A stretch of 64,000 nucleotides of DNA from Rhizobium sp. WSM4643 (GCF_025152745.1 NZ_CP104040.1:4723501-4787500); one strand, 5' to 3'. Positions 8,702-19,098 are shown, numbered from the stretch's first letter. The notes: a model not told the origin generated them from the sequence alone. Translations and numbers: made by a program.

Positions 8702-8995
8702 TCAACTTTCGAGCGAGGCGCGGTCGACATGGCCGAGATCGCGACCGGGCTCGACGATGTCGCGGACCCGCTGTTTCAGCTCCCTCGGCCCGGGAAAACC
8801 GCCGTCGCGCTTGCGCTCCCAGATCAGATCGCCATTGACGCGGATCTCGAAATTGCCGCCGGTGGCGGGAATCAGCGCCACTTCGCCAAGACTGTCGGAA
8901 AAAGTATGCAGCAGCTCCTGCGCCATCCAGCTGGCGCGCAGCAGCCAGTTGCACTGGGTGCAGTAGAGGATCGTGACGCGGGCTTTCTCGGTCAT
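8702..8995 (-). CDS. SelT/SelW/SelH (Rdx) family thioredoxin-like protein
   Basis: 97 residues. The N terminus VTILYCTQCNWLLRASWMAQ carries the CxxC redox motif of the selenoprotein W/Rdx family (Cys version), followed by LGEVALIPATGGNFEI and a C-terminal RDGGFPGPRELKQRVRD, both diagnostic of the family. Bacterial members are small cytoplasmic redox proteins of uncertain substrate. It is divergent from the glutamine amidotransferase gene. Confidence 0.92.
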   Translation of the reverse strand: MTEKARVTILYCTQCNWLLRASWMAQELLHTFSDSLGEVALIPATGGNFEIRVNGDLIWERKRDGGFPGPRELKQRVRDIVEPGRDLGHVDRASLES

Positions 8996-9089
8996 GGCGA
9001 TGTCCTTTCGTTTGCCGAGATTTAAGCCCTGTCGCGCGCCGGTGCAATCGCCTTACATAAGCGTCTTGCGCGCCGCTCTTCCGCATGGT

Positions 9090-9120
9090 CTCTTCCTGCG
9101 GTCGGTCATACCAGGAAGAG
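9090..9120 (+). promoter_or_regulatory. SD-sequestering hairpin in front of the amidotransferase gene
   Basis: CTCTTCCTG (9090-9098) is perfectly complementary to CAGGAAGAG (9112-9120) with a 13-base loop. The right arm is the Shine-Dalgarno sequence of the ATG at 9124, so the hairpin would hide the ribosome-binding site. Seen directly; a role as RNA thermometer or protein/sRNA-controlled switch is inference. Confidence 0.5.
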
Positions 9121-9123
9121 CCT

Positions 9124-9861
9124 ATGCGCGTGGCAGTCATTGAAAATATGCGGAATACTGGCCTCGGCGCGCTTGCTGCAGCCCTTGACGAGGCGGGAGC
9201 GGAGATCGAGTGGTTCCGGGTCTGGCAGGACGGCATCCTGCCGAAAGATGTATCCGGCCATGACGCGCTGGTCGTTCTCGGCGGCGAGCAGAGCGCGCTG
9301 GATGACGAAATCCACTCCTACCTGCCGGAACTCGTCCGGCTCACGCGCCGCTTCGGCGATGCCGGCAAGGCGGTGCTCGGCATCTGCCTCGGCAGCCAGA
9401 TCCTCGCCCGCGCCTATGGCGCCGACAATCTGTTGGGTGCTGCATGTGAATTCGGCTGGCACGGGATCGGCGTCACCGCCGAGGGCCGGGCCGATCCGCT
9501 GCTATTGGCGCTAGGCGGCGAATTCACCATCTTCGAATGGCATGCCGACACGTTTTCCCTGCCCGAGGGCGCAGTCCGTCTCGCCTCGAGCCCCGTCGCC
9601 GAAAACCAGGCCTTCCGCATCGGTCGCGCCGTCTATGGCACCCAGTTCCATTTCGAGGCCAATGCAGCGGTCGTCGCGCAGTGGAAGGCCGAATTCCCCG
9701 ATACGATCGAGCGCATTGCGCCGGGCTGGCTGGAGAACCATGCCGAACTGGCGGCAAGACATGCCGGAGCTGCCGATGCTGCAGGCCTTGCCATCGCGCG
9801 TGCCTGGGTCAGCCTGATCGAGCAGCAAGAGGTCGAAATGCTGTCGCGGGCCTCGGCGTGA
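9124..9861 (+). CDS. Class-I glutamine amidotransferase domain protein
   Basis: 245 residues from the ATG at 9124 (GGAAGAG SD). The triad of class-I GATases is visible: nucleophile Cys in [12 protein letters not shown] (around residue 94), His in [11 protein letters not shown], with the nearby Glu. Free-standing members act on glutamine or gamma-glutamyl compounds (GMP-synthase-like or gamma-glutamyl hydrolase-like). No synthetase domain is attached. A sugar O-acetyltransferase gene follows 11 bases downstream on the same strand, so the two are likely an operon. An in-frame ATG at 9085 lies within the SD-hairpin region and is less likely. Confidence 0.9.
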   Translation: MRVAVIENMRNTGLGALAAALDEAGAEIEWFRVWQDGILPKDVSGHDALVVLGGEQSALDDEIHSYLPELVRLTRRFGDAGKAVLGICLGSQILARAYGADNLLGAACEFGWHGIGVTAEGRADPLLLALGGEFTIFEWHADTFSLPEGAVRLASSPVAENQAFRIGRAVYGTQFHFEANAAVVAQWKAEFPDTIERIAPGWLENHAELAARHAGAADAAGLAIARAWVSLIEQQEVEMLSRASA

Positions 9862-9872
9862 GAGGCGATCCG

Positions 9873-10421
9873 ATGCCGGCCAGCGAACGCGAAAAGATGG
9901 CGGCCGGCGAATGGTATTGCTGCCTTGATGATGAGCTCGACCTCCTGCGCCGGCAGGCGCGCTCAGCCGTCCACGCGCACAATACGTTGCCGCCGGATGA
10001 GCGCGGTGCGGTCGCGCCAGCCCTGAGGGCGCTCTTTGCGCAGGCTGCGCCTGATATCTTCATCGAAGCACCGTTTCACTGCTCCTACGGCATCAATATT
10101 GTTCTCGGCGAACGCGTCTATTTCAATGCAGGCTGCACCATCCTCGATTCCGGCCGCGTGACGATCGGCGACCGCAGCATGTTCGGCCCCGGCGTGCAGA
10201 TCTATTGCGCCGAGCATCACAAGGAGCCGGCACTTCGCAGCACCGGCATCGAGATTGCCCGGCCGGTCACGATCGGCGGCGATGTCTGGATCGGCGGCAG
10301 CGCCATCATCCTCGGCGGCATCACCATCGGCGACGGTGCGATCGTCGGGGCCGGTGCGGTGGTGACGAGGGATGTGCCGGCCGGCGCAACCGTGGTCGGC
10401 AATCCAGCCCGCATCCGCTAG
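9873..10421 (+). CDS. Maltose/galactoside O-acetyltransferase-like (NodL/Maa-type LbH protein)
   Basis: 182 residues starting [15 protein letters not shown] at 9873. The N-terminal Mac domain ([15 protein letters not shown]) and hexapeptide-repeat left-handed beta-helix ([18 protein letters not shown], then [15 protein letters not shown] type turns) with catalytic His in YCAEHHK are typical of sugar O-acetyltransferases; the family includes rhizobial NodL. It uses acetyl-CoA to acetylate a sugar hydroxyl. Without nod genes around, a nodulation role is not supported. It lies 11 bases after the amidotransferase. Confidence 0.92.
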   Translation: MPASEREKMAAGEWYCCLDDELDLLRRQARSAVHAHNTLPPDERGAVAPALRALFAQAAPDIFIEAPFHCSYGINIVLGERVYFNAGCTILDSGRVTIGDRSMFGPGVQIYCAEHHKEPALRSTGIEIARPVTIGGDVWIGGSAIILGGITIGDGAIVGAGAVVTRDVPAGATVVGNPARIR

Positions 10422-10522
10422 AGCAATTCCAGCAAAAGTGCGTAGCGGTTTTGCGTCCGGAATTGCGTGAAAACAAAGAGATAGAATATTTCCGGGATTC
10501 GGAGAAAAACGGAAATGCTCTA
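10419..10522. repeat. Palindromic intergenic mosaic element, copy D
   Basis: About 104 bp bounded by TAGAGCA (10419-10425) and TGCTCTA (10516-10522), with an inner pair GCAATTCC/GGAATTGC. Its left border overlaps the stop codon of the acetyltransferase. The architecture (nested imperfect palindromes at a gene 3' end) resembles the other mosaic elements in this window and the RIME type known in Rhizobium. Confidence 0.6.
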
Positions 10523-10612
10523 ACGCCGGCAAAGCCGCCGTTCCGCGATGATCTTGCCATCTCGACAGCAGCGATCATTCCGCTAGATGAGAGGGCAAAA
10601 CGGGAGGGAATC

Positions 10613-11065
10613 ATGAGCGAACTGAATTTACCGATGGAAGGCGGCTGCCGTTGCGGCCGGGTGCGATTGAAAATCAGCGCCCCGCCGCTACTCACCATGG
10701 CCTGCCATTGCACGGGGTGCCAGAAGATGACATCGAGCGCCTATTCGCTGAGTGCGGCCATCCCCAGCGAAGGCTTCGAGGTGACGCAAGGCGAGCCGGT
10801 GATCGGCGGCCTGCACGGCGCCACGAAGCATTATTTCTGCCCGCATTGCATGAGCTGGATGTTCACTCGGCCGGAAGGCATGGACTGGTTCGTCAATCTG
10901 CGCGCGACCATGCTCGACGACCCCAGCTGGTTCACGCCCTTCATCGAGACCTGGACGAGCGAGAAGCTGTCATTTGCCGAGACCGGGGCGGTGTATAGCT
11001 ACGAGGCGCTGCCTGAGATGGATGCCTATGAGGGGCTGGTGAAGGAATATATGGGCAGGGGATGA
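10613..11065 (+). CDS. GFA (glutathione-dependent formaldehyde-activating-like) family protein
   Basis: 150 residues from the ATG at 10613 (GGGAGGG SD). Zinc-binding cysteines typical of the CENP-V/GFA fold are present: GGCRCGRVR (about 10-18), ACHCTGCQK (about 37-45) and FCPHCMSW. Most members of this broad family have unknown substrates; the founding enzyme condenses formaldehyde with glutathione, which should not be assumed here. It stands alone after a mosaic repeat. Confidence 0.92.
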   Translation: MSELNLPMEGGCRCGRVRLKISAPPLLTMACHCTGCQKMTSSAYSLSAAIPSEGFEVTQGEPVIGGLHGATKHYFCPHCMSWMFTRPEGMDWFVNLRATMLDDPSWFTPFIETWTSEKLSFAETGAVYSYEALPEMDAYEGLVKEYMGRG

Positions 11066-11068
11066 GGC

Positions 11069-11368
11069 TTAGAAACCCTGGAAGAGAAAGTCGACGGCAG
11101 CGATAATGCGATCGCTGTCGGCGGTAAGATCCGCCACCACGCCTCCAATCTCCTTTACGGAAATTGCGCCGGTGAATTGGGTAGCCATTACATAGGGCAG
11201 GTCATTGATCACGAATTGTGGATTGAGCTGACGCATGATTTTGGGAAGAGCTTCCAATGGAAGCATCGGCGCCATGGTCCGCGTTGTCAATTCACCAAGC
11301 AAGTCGGACTGCAGATCGAGGGCGAGCGCGTCGGTATGCGTGAGATTATAAACATGAAACCGAGCCAT
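11069..11368 (-). CDS. ccdB: CcdB-family toxin
   Basis: 99 residues: MARFHVYNL, LDLQSDLLGELTTRTMAPM, NPQFVINDLPYVMATQF and a C-terminal IIAAVDFLFQGF follow the CcdB pattern. CcdB poisons DNA gyrase by trapping its cleavage complex; the C-terminal three residues (here QGF rather than the F-plasmid WGI) contact GyrA, so potency or target may differ. Its ATG overlaps the TGA of the antitoxin gene by one base (TGATG), giving translational coupling. Convergent with the GFA gene. Confidence 0.93.
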   Translation of the reverse strand: MARFHVYNLTHTDALALDLQSDLLGELTTRTMAPMLPLEALPKIMRQLNPQFVINDLPYVMATQFTGAISVKEIGGVVADLTADSDRIIAAVDFLFQGF

Positions 11369-11598
11369 CAGAACTGTCGATATTTCTGAAACGGCAGACC
11401 GTGCTTTTCGACATAGGCATTGGAAGCGGCAATAGCCTCAGCGTTCTCGATGCGCCAAAGCCGCTCTCGCTCCGCCTTTATGGCCTTTGCGATGCCGTCC
11501 TCCGCCGCACGGGATATATTGATCTGGAGCTCGCGCGCCTGAGAGACGAGGCCTTCGTCAAGAGACAGGTTCGCTGCTTTTCTCGTCTGCTGAGCCAT
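11368..11598 (-). CDS. ccdA: CcdA-family antitoxin
   Basis: 76 residues: an N-terminal RHH DNA-binding part (RKAANLSLDEGLVSQARELQ) and a C-terminal toxin-binding tail (ENAEAIAASNAYVEKHGLP) as in CcdA. It neutralises CcdB and with it represses the operon. The ATG at 11598 has GAGGAGG upstream, and a perfect inverted repeat surrounding a TATAAT box lies 15-41 bases upstream. A chromosomal copy next to lepA. Confidence 0.93.
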   Translation of the reverse strand: MAQQTRKAANLSLDEGLVSQARELQINISRAAEDGIAKAIKAERERLWRIENAEAIAASNAYVEKHGLPFQKYRQF

Positions 11599-11612
11599 AA
11601 CGACCTCCTCAA

Positions 11613-11639
11613 TTTATGCGCACATTATATGCGCATAAA
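11613..11639 (-). promoter_or_regulatory. ccdAB promoter/operator
   Basis: TTTATGCGCA (11613-11622) and TGCGCATAAA (11630-11639) form a perfect 10-bp inverted repeat with a 7-base spacer. On the minus strand the spacer is TATAATG, i.e. a consensus -10 box held between the operator arms; a weak -35 (TTTTCA) lies 17 bases further upstream. This is what an autorepressed CcdA-CcdB promoter should look like. Confidence 0.75.
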
Positions 11640-11655
11640 ATGCCATTGAAAAGCG

Positions 11656-13488
<1,833 letters not shown>

Positions 13489-13560
13489 ATAGCAGCGCCG
13501 CCCCCTGCCGCAAAGCGGTAATTATCCCGCTGTTTACGCTATGACGTCCTGTGCCGAGCC

Positions 13561-14262
13561 CTATCGGACCGGCCACGTCTCCTGCCGCCAGGCCGAATCC
13601 CAGAACATCCATTCATATTGCGAGGCGCGCACGAAGACATCGGTCATTTGAGCCCGCTCAACCGGCGATGCGGCGCGGGCGGCGATGTCGGTCAACGCGA
13701 TCACTTCGCGGGCACCGGCGGCAAATTGCGGATCGCCATAGGTGTTGATCCAGGCCTGGAAGGCATTGCCCTCGATAACAGGCCGGTTCTTGATCGCTTC
13801 GCCGACATGCCAGTAGATCCAGAAGCAGGGAAGGATCGAGGACAGCGCCACCGCGTAGGAGCTGTGATAGGCGGTGGCGAGCAGGAAGTTCGTATAGGCA
13901 AAGCCGGCAGGCGAGGGTTCGGCTGATGTGACGTCCTCAGATGTGATGCCGAATTGGGTGAGGAAGCCTGCATGCAGGCCCTGCTCGACGGTGATTGCCT
14001 TCTGTGCCGAACCGAGGAAGCGCAGGACCTGTGCATTGTCGGGCGCCTTGGCCGCGACGATCGCAAGGCATCGCGCATAGTGCTTCAGGTAGAGCGCATC
14101 CTGCAGGATATAGTGCCGGAAAACCTCCGGCGGCAATGTGCCGTCCGAAAGGCGCTGCAGCAGCGGCAAGGCCTCGATCTCGGCCATGATCGGCGCGATC
14201 CTGTCCCAGGCGACAGCCGTGAAGCTTCCCGTCAGTTCCGTGCTCTGCGTGCTGGCGTCCAT
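13561..14262 (-). CDS. tenA: TenA/THI-4 family (thiaminase II-like) protein
   Basis: 233 residues, all-helical TenA fold: FRHYILQDALYLKHYARCLA in the N-terminal half and a conserved Cys (C146) in SSILPCFWIYWHVG, with the C-terminal SQYEWMFWDSAW. TenA enzymes hydrolyse aminopyrimidine thiamin degradation products for salvage. No THI (TPP) riboswitch could be recognised in the 138-base upstream region, and no other thi gene is adjacent. It is divergent from an XRE-cupin regulator. Confidence 0.9.
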   Translation of the reverse strand: MDASTQSTELTGSFTAVAWDRIAPIMAEIEALPLLQRLSDGTLPPEVFRHYILQDALYLKHYARCLAIVAAKAPDNAQVLRFLGSAQKAITVEQGLHAGFLTQFGITSEDVTSAEPSPAGFAYTNFLLATAYHSSYAVALSSILPCFWIYWHVGEAIKNRPVIEGNAFQAWINTYGDPQFAAGAREVIALTDIAARAASPVERAQMTDVFVRASQYEWMFWDSAWRQETWPVR

Positions 14263-14400
14263 TGCTCTCTCCTCGGACTACGCCGCCATATATGGACGGC
14301 GCAGCGGCGAAAGCAAGGCGCGTTTGACCGCTTTTCATAGGCACTTGATTCCATCATCGGATAATGTATTTCTCTTATAGTGGAATCATGAGACCTGAAA

Positions 14401-14967
14401 ATGGAACCGGAACTCGAACAGGCGATCGGCATCCGCATCCGCACGCTGCGGCAGGAAAAGGCTCTGACGCTCGATGATCTTGCTGCCGCCTCCGGCGTCA
14501 GCCGGGCGATGATCTCGCGCATCGAGCGGGCGGAGGCGAGCCCGACCGCCTCGCTGCTGGCAAGGATCTGCGCCGCGCTCGGCCTGTCGCTGTCGGCCTT
14601 CTTTGCGGAAGAGGGGCAGGCCTCGCCGCTCGCCCGGAGGCAGGAACAGCAGGTCTGGCGCGATCCGGAGACCGGTTATCTCAGGCGGTCTGTTTCACCC
14701 CCGGGCACGGCTTCCGATGTCGATATCGTCGAGGTCGAATTCCCGGCCGGTGCCCGCGTCAGCTTCCCCCCGCATGCGAGCGCCCATGGCATGACGCAGC
14801 ATATCTGGCTGTTCGACGGCGAGCTGGAGATGACGGCGGGCGAGACCGTCTACCGGCTGCGCCCGGGCGATTGCCTCTTCATGCCGGTCGGCGAGGGTCA
14901 CGTCTTCCACAATCCGGGCAACGCGCCGGCACGCTATTGCGTCGTCCTCGATCGCGGCGCCCGATAG
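14401..14967 (+). CDS. XRE-type regulator with C-terminal cupin
   Basis: 188 residues. An HTH_XRE domain (about 10-64: IRTLRQEKALTLDDLAAASG then SRAMISRIERAEASPT) is followed by a cupin sensor (about 105-185, with HGMTQHIWLFDGELEM and PVGEGHVFHNPG carrying the His/Glu positions). Such regulators (PuuR/SutR-like) usually control a neighbouring small metabolic operon; here a GNAT acetyltransferase starts 25 bases downstream and tenA is divergent. Ligand unknown. Confidence 0.92.
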   Translation: MEPELEQAIGIRIRTLRQEKALTLDDLAAASGVSRAMISRIERAEASPTASLLARICAALGLSLSAFFAEEGQASPLARRQEQQVWRDPETGYLRRSVSPPGTASDVDIVEVEFPAGARVSFPPHASAHGMTQHIWLFDGELEMTAGETVYRLRPGDCLFMPVGEGHVFHNPGNAPARYCVVLDRGAR

Positions 14968-14992
14968 AAGCATTTCATTTCAGGAGAACAGC

Positions 14993-15511
14993 ATGCCTGC
15001 TATTCGTACCCTTTCCGCCGAGGAGGCCCGCGCCGCCATTCCGGCTCTTTCGGAAATACTTGTCGATTGCGTCGCTGGCGGCGCCTCCGTCGGTTTCATG
15101 CAGCCCTATGGGCCTGAAGATGCCGAGCCCTATTGGCGCGATGTCGCCGATGCCGTTGCCACCGGCGCCAATCTGCTGCTGGTCGCGGAACTCGGCGGCA
15201 GGATCGTCGGCACGGTGCAGGTGGGCGCCGCGCAGATGCCGAATCAGCCGCATCGCGGCGACCTGAAGAAGCTGCTGGTGCATCGCTCGGCCCGCGGCAA
15301 GGGGCTCGCCCGGCTGCTGATGGATGCCGCCGAGCGCGAGGCGGCAAGCCGCGGCAAGACCCTGCTTGTGCTCGATACGGCAACCGGCAGTGATGCCGAG
15401 GCGATCTATCCGCGGCTGGGCTGGCAGCGCGTCGGCGTCATTCCCGATTATGCGCTGTGGCCGGAAGGCGGCTTTTGCGCCACCACCCTGTTCTACAAGC
15501 GGCTCGCCTGA
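14993..15511 (+). CDS. GNAT family N-acetyltransferase
   Basis: 172 residues. The acetyl-CoA binding motif A is LLVHRSARGKGLARLLMD, preceded by a beta-strand LLLVAELGGRIVGTVQVG. GAGAAC SD upstream of the ATG at 14993. It directly follows the XRE-cupin regulator (25-base gap), so it is the probable regulated partner. Substrate unknown; similar proteins are often annotated as acetylating amino acids, antibiotics or phosphinothricin analogues. Confidence 0.9.
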   Translation: MPAIRTLSAEEARAAIPALSEILVDCVAGGASVGFMQPYGPEDAEPYWRDVADAVATGANLLLVAELGGRIVGTVQVGAAQMPNQPHRGDLKKLLVHRSARGKGLARLLMDAAEREAASRGKTLLVLDTATGSDAEAIYPRLGWQRVGVIPDYALWPEGGFCATTLFYKRLA

Positions 15512-15526
15512 TTGCGCCGGCCCCGC

Positions 15527-16138
15527 TCACGCCGGCCTGGCGAAGACAGGAAGCGTGCCACCAAGCGTCGCGCCCGCTGTCCATTGCGCGGCATTCCAGC
15601 CGAACTGTCGCGCCGCTTCGATATTTTCGGCCATATCGTCGATGAAGGCGATCTCGCCGGGCAGCACGCCGGCCCGCTCTGTCGCCAGCCGGAAGAAATC
15701 GGGCGAAGGTTTGCTGTGTCCGAGTGCTGCGGAATAGATGATGTCGTCGAAATGCGCGCTAAGGCCGATCTGCTCCATCAGGTAACGCGCCCGGCTATGT
15801 TCCTGGTTGGTCGCCAGCAAGAGGGTGATGCCGCTTTGCCTGAGAGCAGCGAGCTCTTCCAGCAGATTGAGATCGAGTCGGGAATCGTTTTCGAACCAGT
15901 AGTCGATCAGCGTTTCGGCGCTGAGATGGGGTGCGATTTTTGCGAGAACGCCGGCGAGCCTCGGCTCCAGCGCCGCGTGGCCGATGATGATATCGCGCCA
16001 GTGAGTCTGGAAGAATTCCTGCTGCAGCAGGTCGAGGCGCAGGCCGAGATCGCGCTCCAGATAGGTGAAGAGAGGCAGGCCATCGGTCGGGCGACCATGA
16101 ATGAGCACGCCGTCGACATCGACCATCAGCACTTTCAT
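15527..16138 (-). CDS. HAD-superfamily hydrolase
   Basis: 203 residues with all four HAD motifs: I VDVDGVLI (nucleophile Asp7), II LLLATNQ, III Lys in ALGHSKPSP, IV AFIDDMAEN. A helical cap lies between motifs I and II (subfamily IA). Members dephosphorylate small metabolites; specificity cannot be inferred. Convergent with the GNAT gene. Confidence 0.92.
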   Translation of the reverse strand: MKVLMVDVDGVLIHGRPTDGLPLFTYLERDLGLRLDLLQQEFFQTHWRDIIIGHAALEPRLAGVLAKIAPHLSAETLIDYWFENDSRLDLNLLEELAALRQSGITLLLATNQEHSRARYLMEQIGLSAHFDDIIYSAALGHSKPSPDFFRLATERAGVLPGEIAFIDDMAENIEAARQFGWNAAQWTAGATLGGTLPVFARPA

Positions 16139-16271
16139 GCGGAAATTTTCCTCGTTCTCAAAACACCGGCGAAAGTGGCGTCATTATTCCAGACGATCAA
16201 GAGCCCGCGCCGCTTTTTTGTCAGGGCCGAGCCGTGTAAATCTCCATTGTCAATCAAGGGCAGGATCTGAA

Positions 16272-17297
16272 ATGCGCGTCATCTATTCCGAGGATCACAA
16301 GCTGCGCGATGCCAAGACGGAGCTGCACGCCGGCCAGCTGGTGACGCCCTTCGAGGCGCCGTTTCGCGCCGAATGGATCCTCGCGGCGGTCAAGCAGGCG
16401 GGCTTTACCGACGTGGTGGCGCCCGATGCGCACGGGCTGGAAACGGCTCGAAAAGTGCATGATCCCGACTATCTGGATTTTCTCGCCACCGTCTGGGACC
16501 GCTGGGTGGCGGCCGGTTTCACCGGCGAGGCGATCGCCAATTCCTTCGCCGTTCGCCGCACCAGCCAGCGCGTGCCCGACAATATCGTCGGTGCAATCGG
16601 CCATTACGCCAATGCCGCCGACACCTCGATCACCAAGGGCTCCTACGAGGCGGCGATCGCTTCCATGCGCTGTGCCGTCACCGGCGCCGACTGGCTGACG
16701 CGAGGCAATCGTTTCGCCTTTTCGCTCTGCCGCCCGCCCGGCCATCATGCAGGCATCGATCTCTTCGGCGGATATTGCTTCATCAACAATTCGGGCGTCG
16801 CGGCGCAGTGGCTGCTCGATCACGGTGCGAGGAAAGTCGCGGTGCTGGATGTCGATTTCCACCATGGCAACGGCACCCAGGATCTCTTCTATCACAGAGG
16901 CGACGTCTTCACCGCCTCGCTGCATGGCGATCCCATGCACGCCTTTCCCTATTTCCTCGGCCATGCCGATGAGGAAGGCGAGGGGGAGGGTACCGGCGCC
17001 AACCGCAACTATCCGATGCCGCCGGGCACGCCTTGGGATGTCTGGTCTTCGGCCCTTTCCGATGCGCTCACCCGCATCAAGGCCTTCGGCGCCGAGGCGA
17101 TCGTCGTGGCGCTCGGCGTCGACACCTTCGAGCGCGACCCGATCTCTTTCTTCAGCCTCACCTCCGACGATTTCACCCGCATGGGCGCGATGATCGCTTC
17201 CGCCGGCCTGCCGGTGCTGGCCTGCATGGAGGGCGGCTACGGCGTGCCGGAGATCGGCCTCAACGTCGCCAATGTCCTCAAAGGTCTGGAAGCCTGA
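16272..17297 (+). CDS. Histone deacetylase-family acetylpolyamine amidohydrolase
   Basis: 341 residues, the length of bacterial AphA enzymes. Catalytic His pair in CRPPGHHAG, zinc ligands Asp/His in VLDVDFHHGNGTQ and the later Asp in LGVDTFERDP, and substrate Tyr in MEGGYGVPE. These zinc amidohydrolases deacetylate acetylated polyamines or related amides. The ATG at 16272 gives the canonical N terminus MRVIYSEDH; a longer frame upstream overlaps the divergent HAD gene. recX begins 9 bases after the stop. Confidence 0.94.
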   Translation: MRVIYSEDHKLRDAKTELHAGQLVTPFEAPFRAEWILAAVKQAGFTDVVAPDAHGLETARKVHDPDYLDFLATVWDRWVAAGFTGEAIANSFAVRRTSQRVPDNIVGAIGHYANAADTSITKGSYEAAIASMRCAVTGADWLTRGNRFAFSLCRPPGHHAGIDLFGGYCFINNSGVAAQWLLDHGARKVAVLDVDFHHGNGTQDLFYHRGDVFTASLHGDPMHAFPYFLGHADEEGEGEGTGANRNYPMPPGTPWDVWSSALSDALTRIKAFGAEAIVVALGVDTFERDPISFFSLTSDDFTRMGAMIASAGLPVLACMEGGYGVPEIGLNVANVLKGLEA

Positions 17298-17306
17298 TCA
17301 CCGCCG

Positions 17307-17855
17307 ATGACCGACGAGACTGTTCCATCCCTCCCGACATCACGCATGCTGAGCTGGGCGCGCAATTCCGCTATCTATCGCCTCGAGCGGCGGATGATGA
17401 CGGAAAAGCAGCTCTTTGACGCCATCACCCGCAAGGCGAAGGAGACATTCGAAGATATCAGCGCGGCGCAACTTAAGGCCGTTGCCGATTTCGCGGTCAA
17501 ATTTGCCTATGACAACAAGGTGCTCGACGACAGCGCCTATGCGGAGATCAGCACGCGCTCGGCCGTGCGCGGCGGCAAATCGAAGCGCGCGATCGCCCAG
17601 AAGCTTGCTGCCAAGGGCGTCTCCAGCGACAAGGTCGAAGTGGCACTTGAGGAGGCTGACGATCTCTATGCCGCCGCGATTTTTGCCCGCAAGCGCGCCT
17701 TCGGCCCCTTCCGCCGGGTCGAGCTCGACGAAAAGCGAAAGGCCAAAGAGCTTTCGGCTTTTGCCCGCAACGGCTTCAGCTTCGACATCGGCAGGAAGGT
17801 CTTCGAGATGAGCGTCGAAGATGCCGAAGAGGTCATCCTTGCTGGCCGTCGCTGA
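17307..17855 (+). CDS. recX: Recombination regulator RecX
   Basis: 182 residues with RecX three-helix repeats (DDSAYAEISTRSAVRGGKSK, then IAQKLAAKGVSSDKVEVALE). RecX modulates RecA filaments. It is not next to recA here but 9 bases after the acetylpolyamine amidohydrolase, with which it is probably co-transcribed. No SOS box was found immediately upstream. Confidence 0.92.
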   Translation: MTDETVPSLPTSRMLSWARNSAIYRLERRMMTEKQLFDAITRKAKETFEDISAAQLKAVADFAVKFAYDNKVLDDSAYAEISTRSAVRGGKSKRAIAQKLAAKGVSSDKVEVALEEADDLYAAAIFARKRAFGPFRRVELDEKRKAKELSAFARNGFSFDIGRKVFEMSVEDAEEVILAGRR

Positions 17856-18186
17856 TATTGCATCGCCGCGGCCGGGGAGATCGCCGATACCGGCCCCTCA
17901 TCCGGCTGCCGCCACCTTCTCCCCGCTCGCGGGGCGAAGGGGATATGCCGCGACCTCTCCGTCCCACTTCGCTCTTGCAGGGCAGGTCCCCTCGCCCCGT
18001 TTACGGGGAGAGGGTTAGGGTGAGGGGCACTTATCGGCGATCTCCTGGGCCAAGGCGCGGGATCGATCCCGCACCGCCGGCCGATCTTCGGCGCTTCGGC
18101 ATCAGCGCTCTTGATCCCGGCATGAAAAGTTTGAATTTGGTTCTCCCCCGTCTTCGGCTTAGAACCGCGCCAGGATCGGGGGCCAC
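17856..18186. other. 331-base intergenic region occupied by a repeat element
   Basis: No gene. Most of it is the palindromic repeat at 17894-18028; the remainder (18029-18186) is probably the leader and promoter region of the EamA transporter gene, where I cannot name a promoter with confidence. Confidence 0.7.
17894..18028. repeat. CCCCTCA-type intergenic palindromic repeat
   Basis: 135 bp starting CCCCTCATCCGGCTGCCGCC and ending GGGTGAGGGG; ends are complementary (CCCCTCA/TGAGGGG) and inner blocks CTTCTCCCCG and CGGGGAGAGGG can pair. This style of GC-rich dispersed repeat is common in Rhizobiales chromosomes. A related element lies at 20916-21157. Confidence 0.7.
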
Positions 18187-19098
18187 ATGGACATCAAGAA
18201 TATCGAGACCGGGACGGATGGCGCAGGTTTGATGGCGCAGCCGGGCGTATCGACGGTTTCGGGCGGCTTGGCGGCCGGGGTCGCGATGTGCCTGATGTCG
18301 ATGTCTTCGATCCAGTTCGGCGCGGCATTCTCGTCGTCAGCCATTGCGACCTATGGCGTTGCCGGTGCCACCTGGCTGCGGCTCGCTTTTGCGGCGATTA
18401 TTCTTGCCGTCGTCGTCAGGCCTTCGGTGCTGCGTTATAGCGGCGCCCAATGGCGGGCGACATTGCTGCTCGGCACGACGACGGCCGCCATGACGCTCTG
18501 CTTCTTCGCGGCGATCCAGCGGCTGCCGCTCGGCCTGGCAATCGCCATCGATTTCCTCGGGCCGCTCTCGGTCGCGGTCTTCGGCTATGGCCTGACCTGG
18601 CGGCTCGCCTGGCCGTTGATCGCTGCGGCCGGCATCCTCTTTCTCGCCCATGACGGCGAAGGCTGGGTCGGCAATCCCTCAGGCGTCCTCTTCGCCCTCG
18701 GCTCGGCGGTGGGATGGGCGGTCTATATCCTGCTGACGAAGAAGGTCGGCGCTGCCTTCAAGGGACTGGAAGGCCTCTCCATGTCGCTGATCGTCGCAGG
18801 CCTTGTCGCGACACCCTTCGGTTTGGTGGAGACGGCGGGTGCCTTCACGCTGAAGGGACTGGCCGAGGTTCTCGGCCTTGCCATCCTCGTGCCGCTGCTG
18901 CCCTATGCGCTGGAGATGGTGGCGCTGCGGCGCATGCCGGCGGCATCCTTCGGTATCCTGATGAGCCTCGAACCGGCGATCGGCGCCCTTGCCGGTTTTC
19001 TGATCCTCGCCCAGCCGATGACCGTGCTGCAGATGCTGGGAACGGCGCTCGTCGTGGCGGCCAGTGCCGGCGCCACCGCCTCGGCGGCGAAGACCTAG
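18187..19098 (+). CDS. EamA-family (DMT) transporter, RhtA-like
   Basis: 303 residues with ten hydrophobic segments in two EamA halves (for example YGVAGATWLRLAFAAIIL and AVGWAVYILLTKKVG). Topology and C-terminal LEPAIGALAGFLILAQPM resemble RhtA/YddG-type amino-acid or metabolite exporters of the inner membrane. Stands alone; substrate unknown. The first 20 residues are soluble and their start is not certain. Confidence 0.9.
   Translation: MDIKNIETGTDGAGLMAQPGVSTVSGGLAAGVAMCLMSMSSIQFGAAFSSSAIATYGVAGATWLRLAFAAIILAVVVRPSVLRYSGAQWRATLLLGTTTAAMTLCFFAAIQRLPLGLAIAIDFLGPLSVAVFGYGLTWRLAWPLIAAAGILFLAHDGEGWVGNPSGVLFALGSAVGWAVYILLTKKVGAAFKGLEGLSMSLIVAGLVATPFGLVETAGAFTLKGLAEVLGLAILVPLLPYALEMVALRRMPAASFGILMSLEPAIGALAGFLILAQPMTVLQMLGTALVVAASAGATASAAKT

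Noticed and set aside
9873..10421. Nodulation gene nodL
   Set aside because: The protein is NodL/Maa-like, but there is no nod box or other nod gene, so a nodulation role is not supported.
14263..14400. TPP riboswitch upstream of the tenA-like gene
   Set aside because: No THI-box-like CTGAGA or ACCTGA elements in a consistent arrangement on the minus strand.
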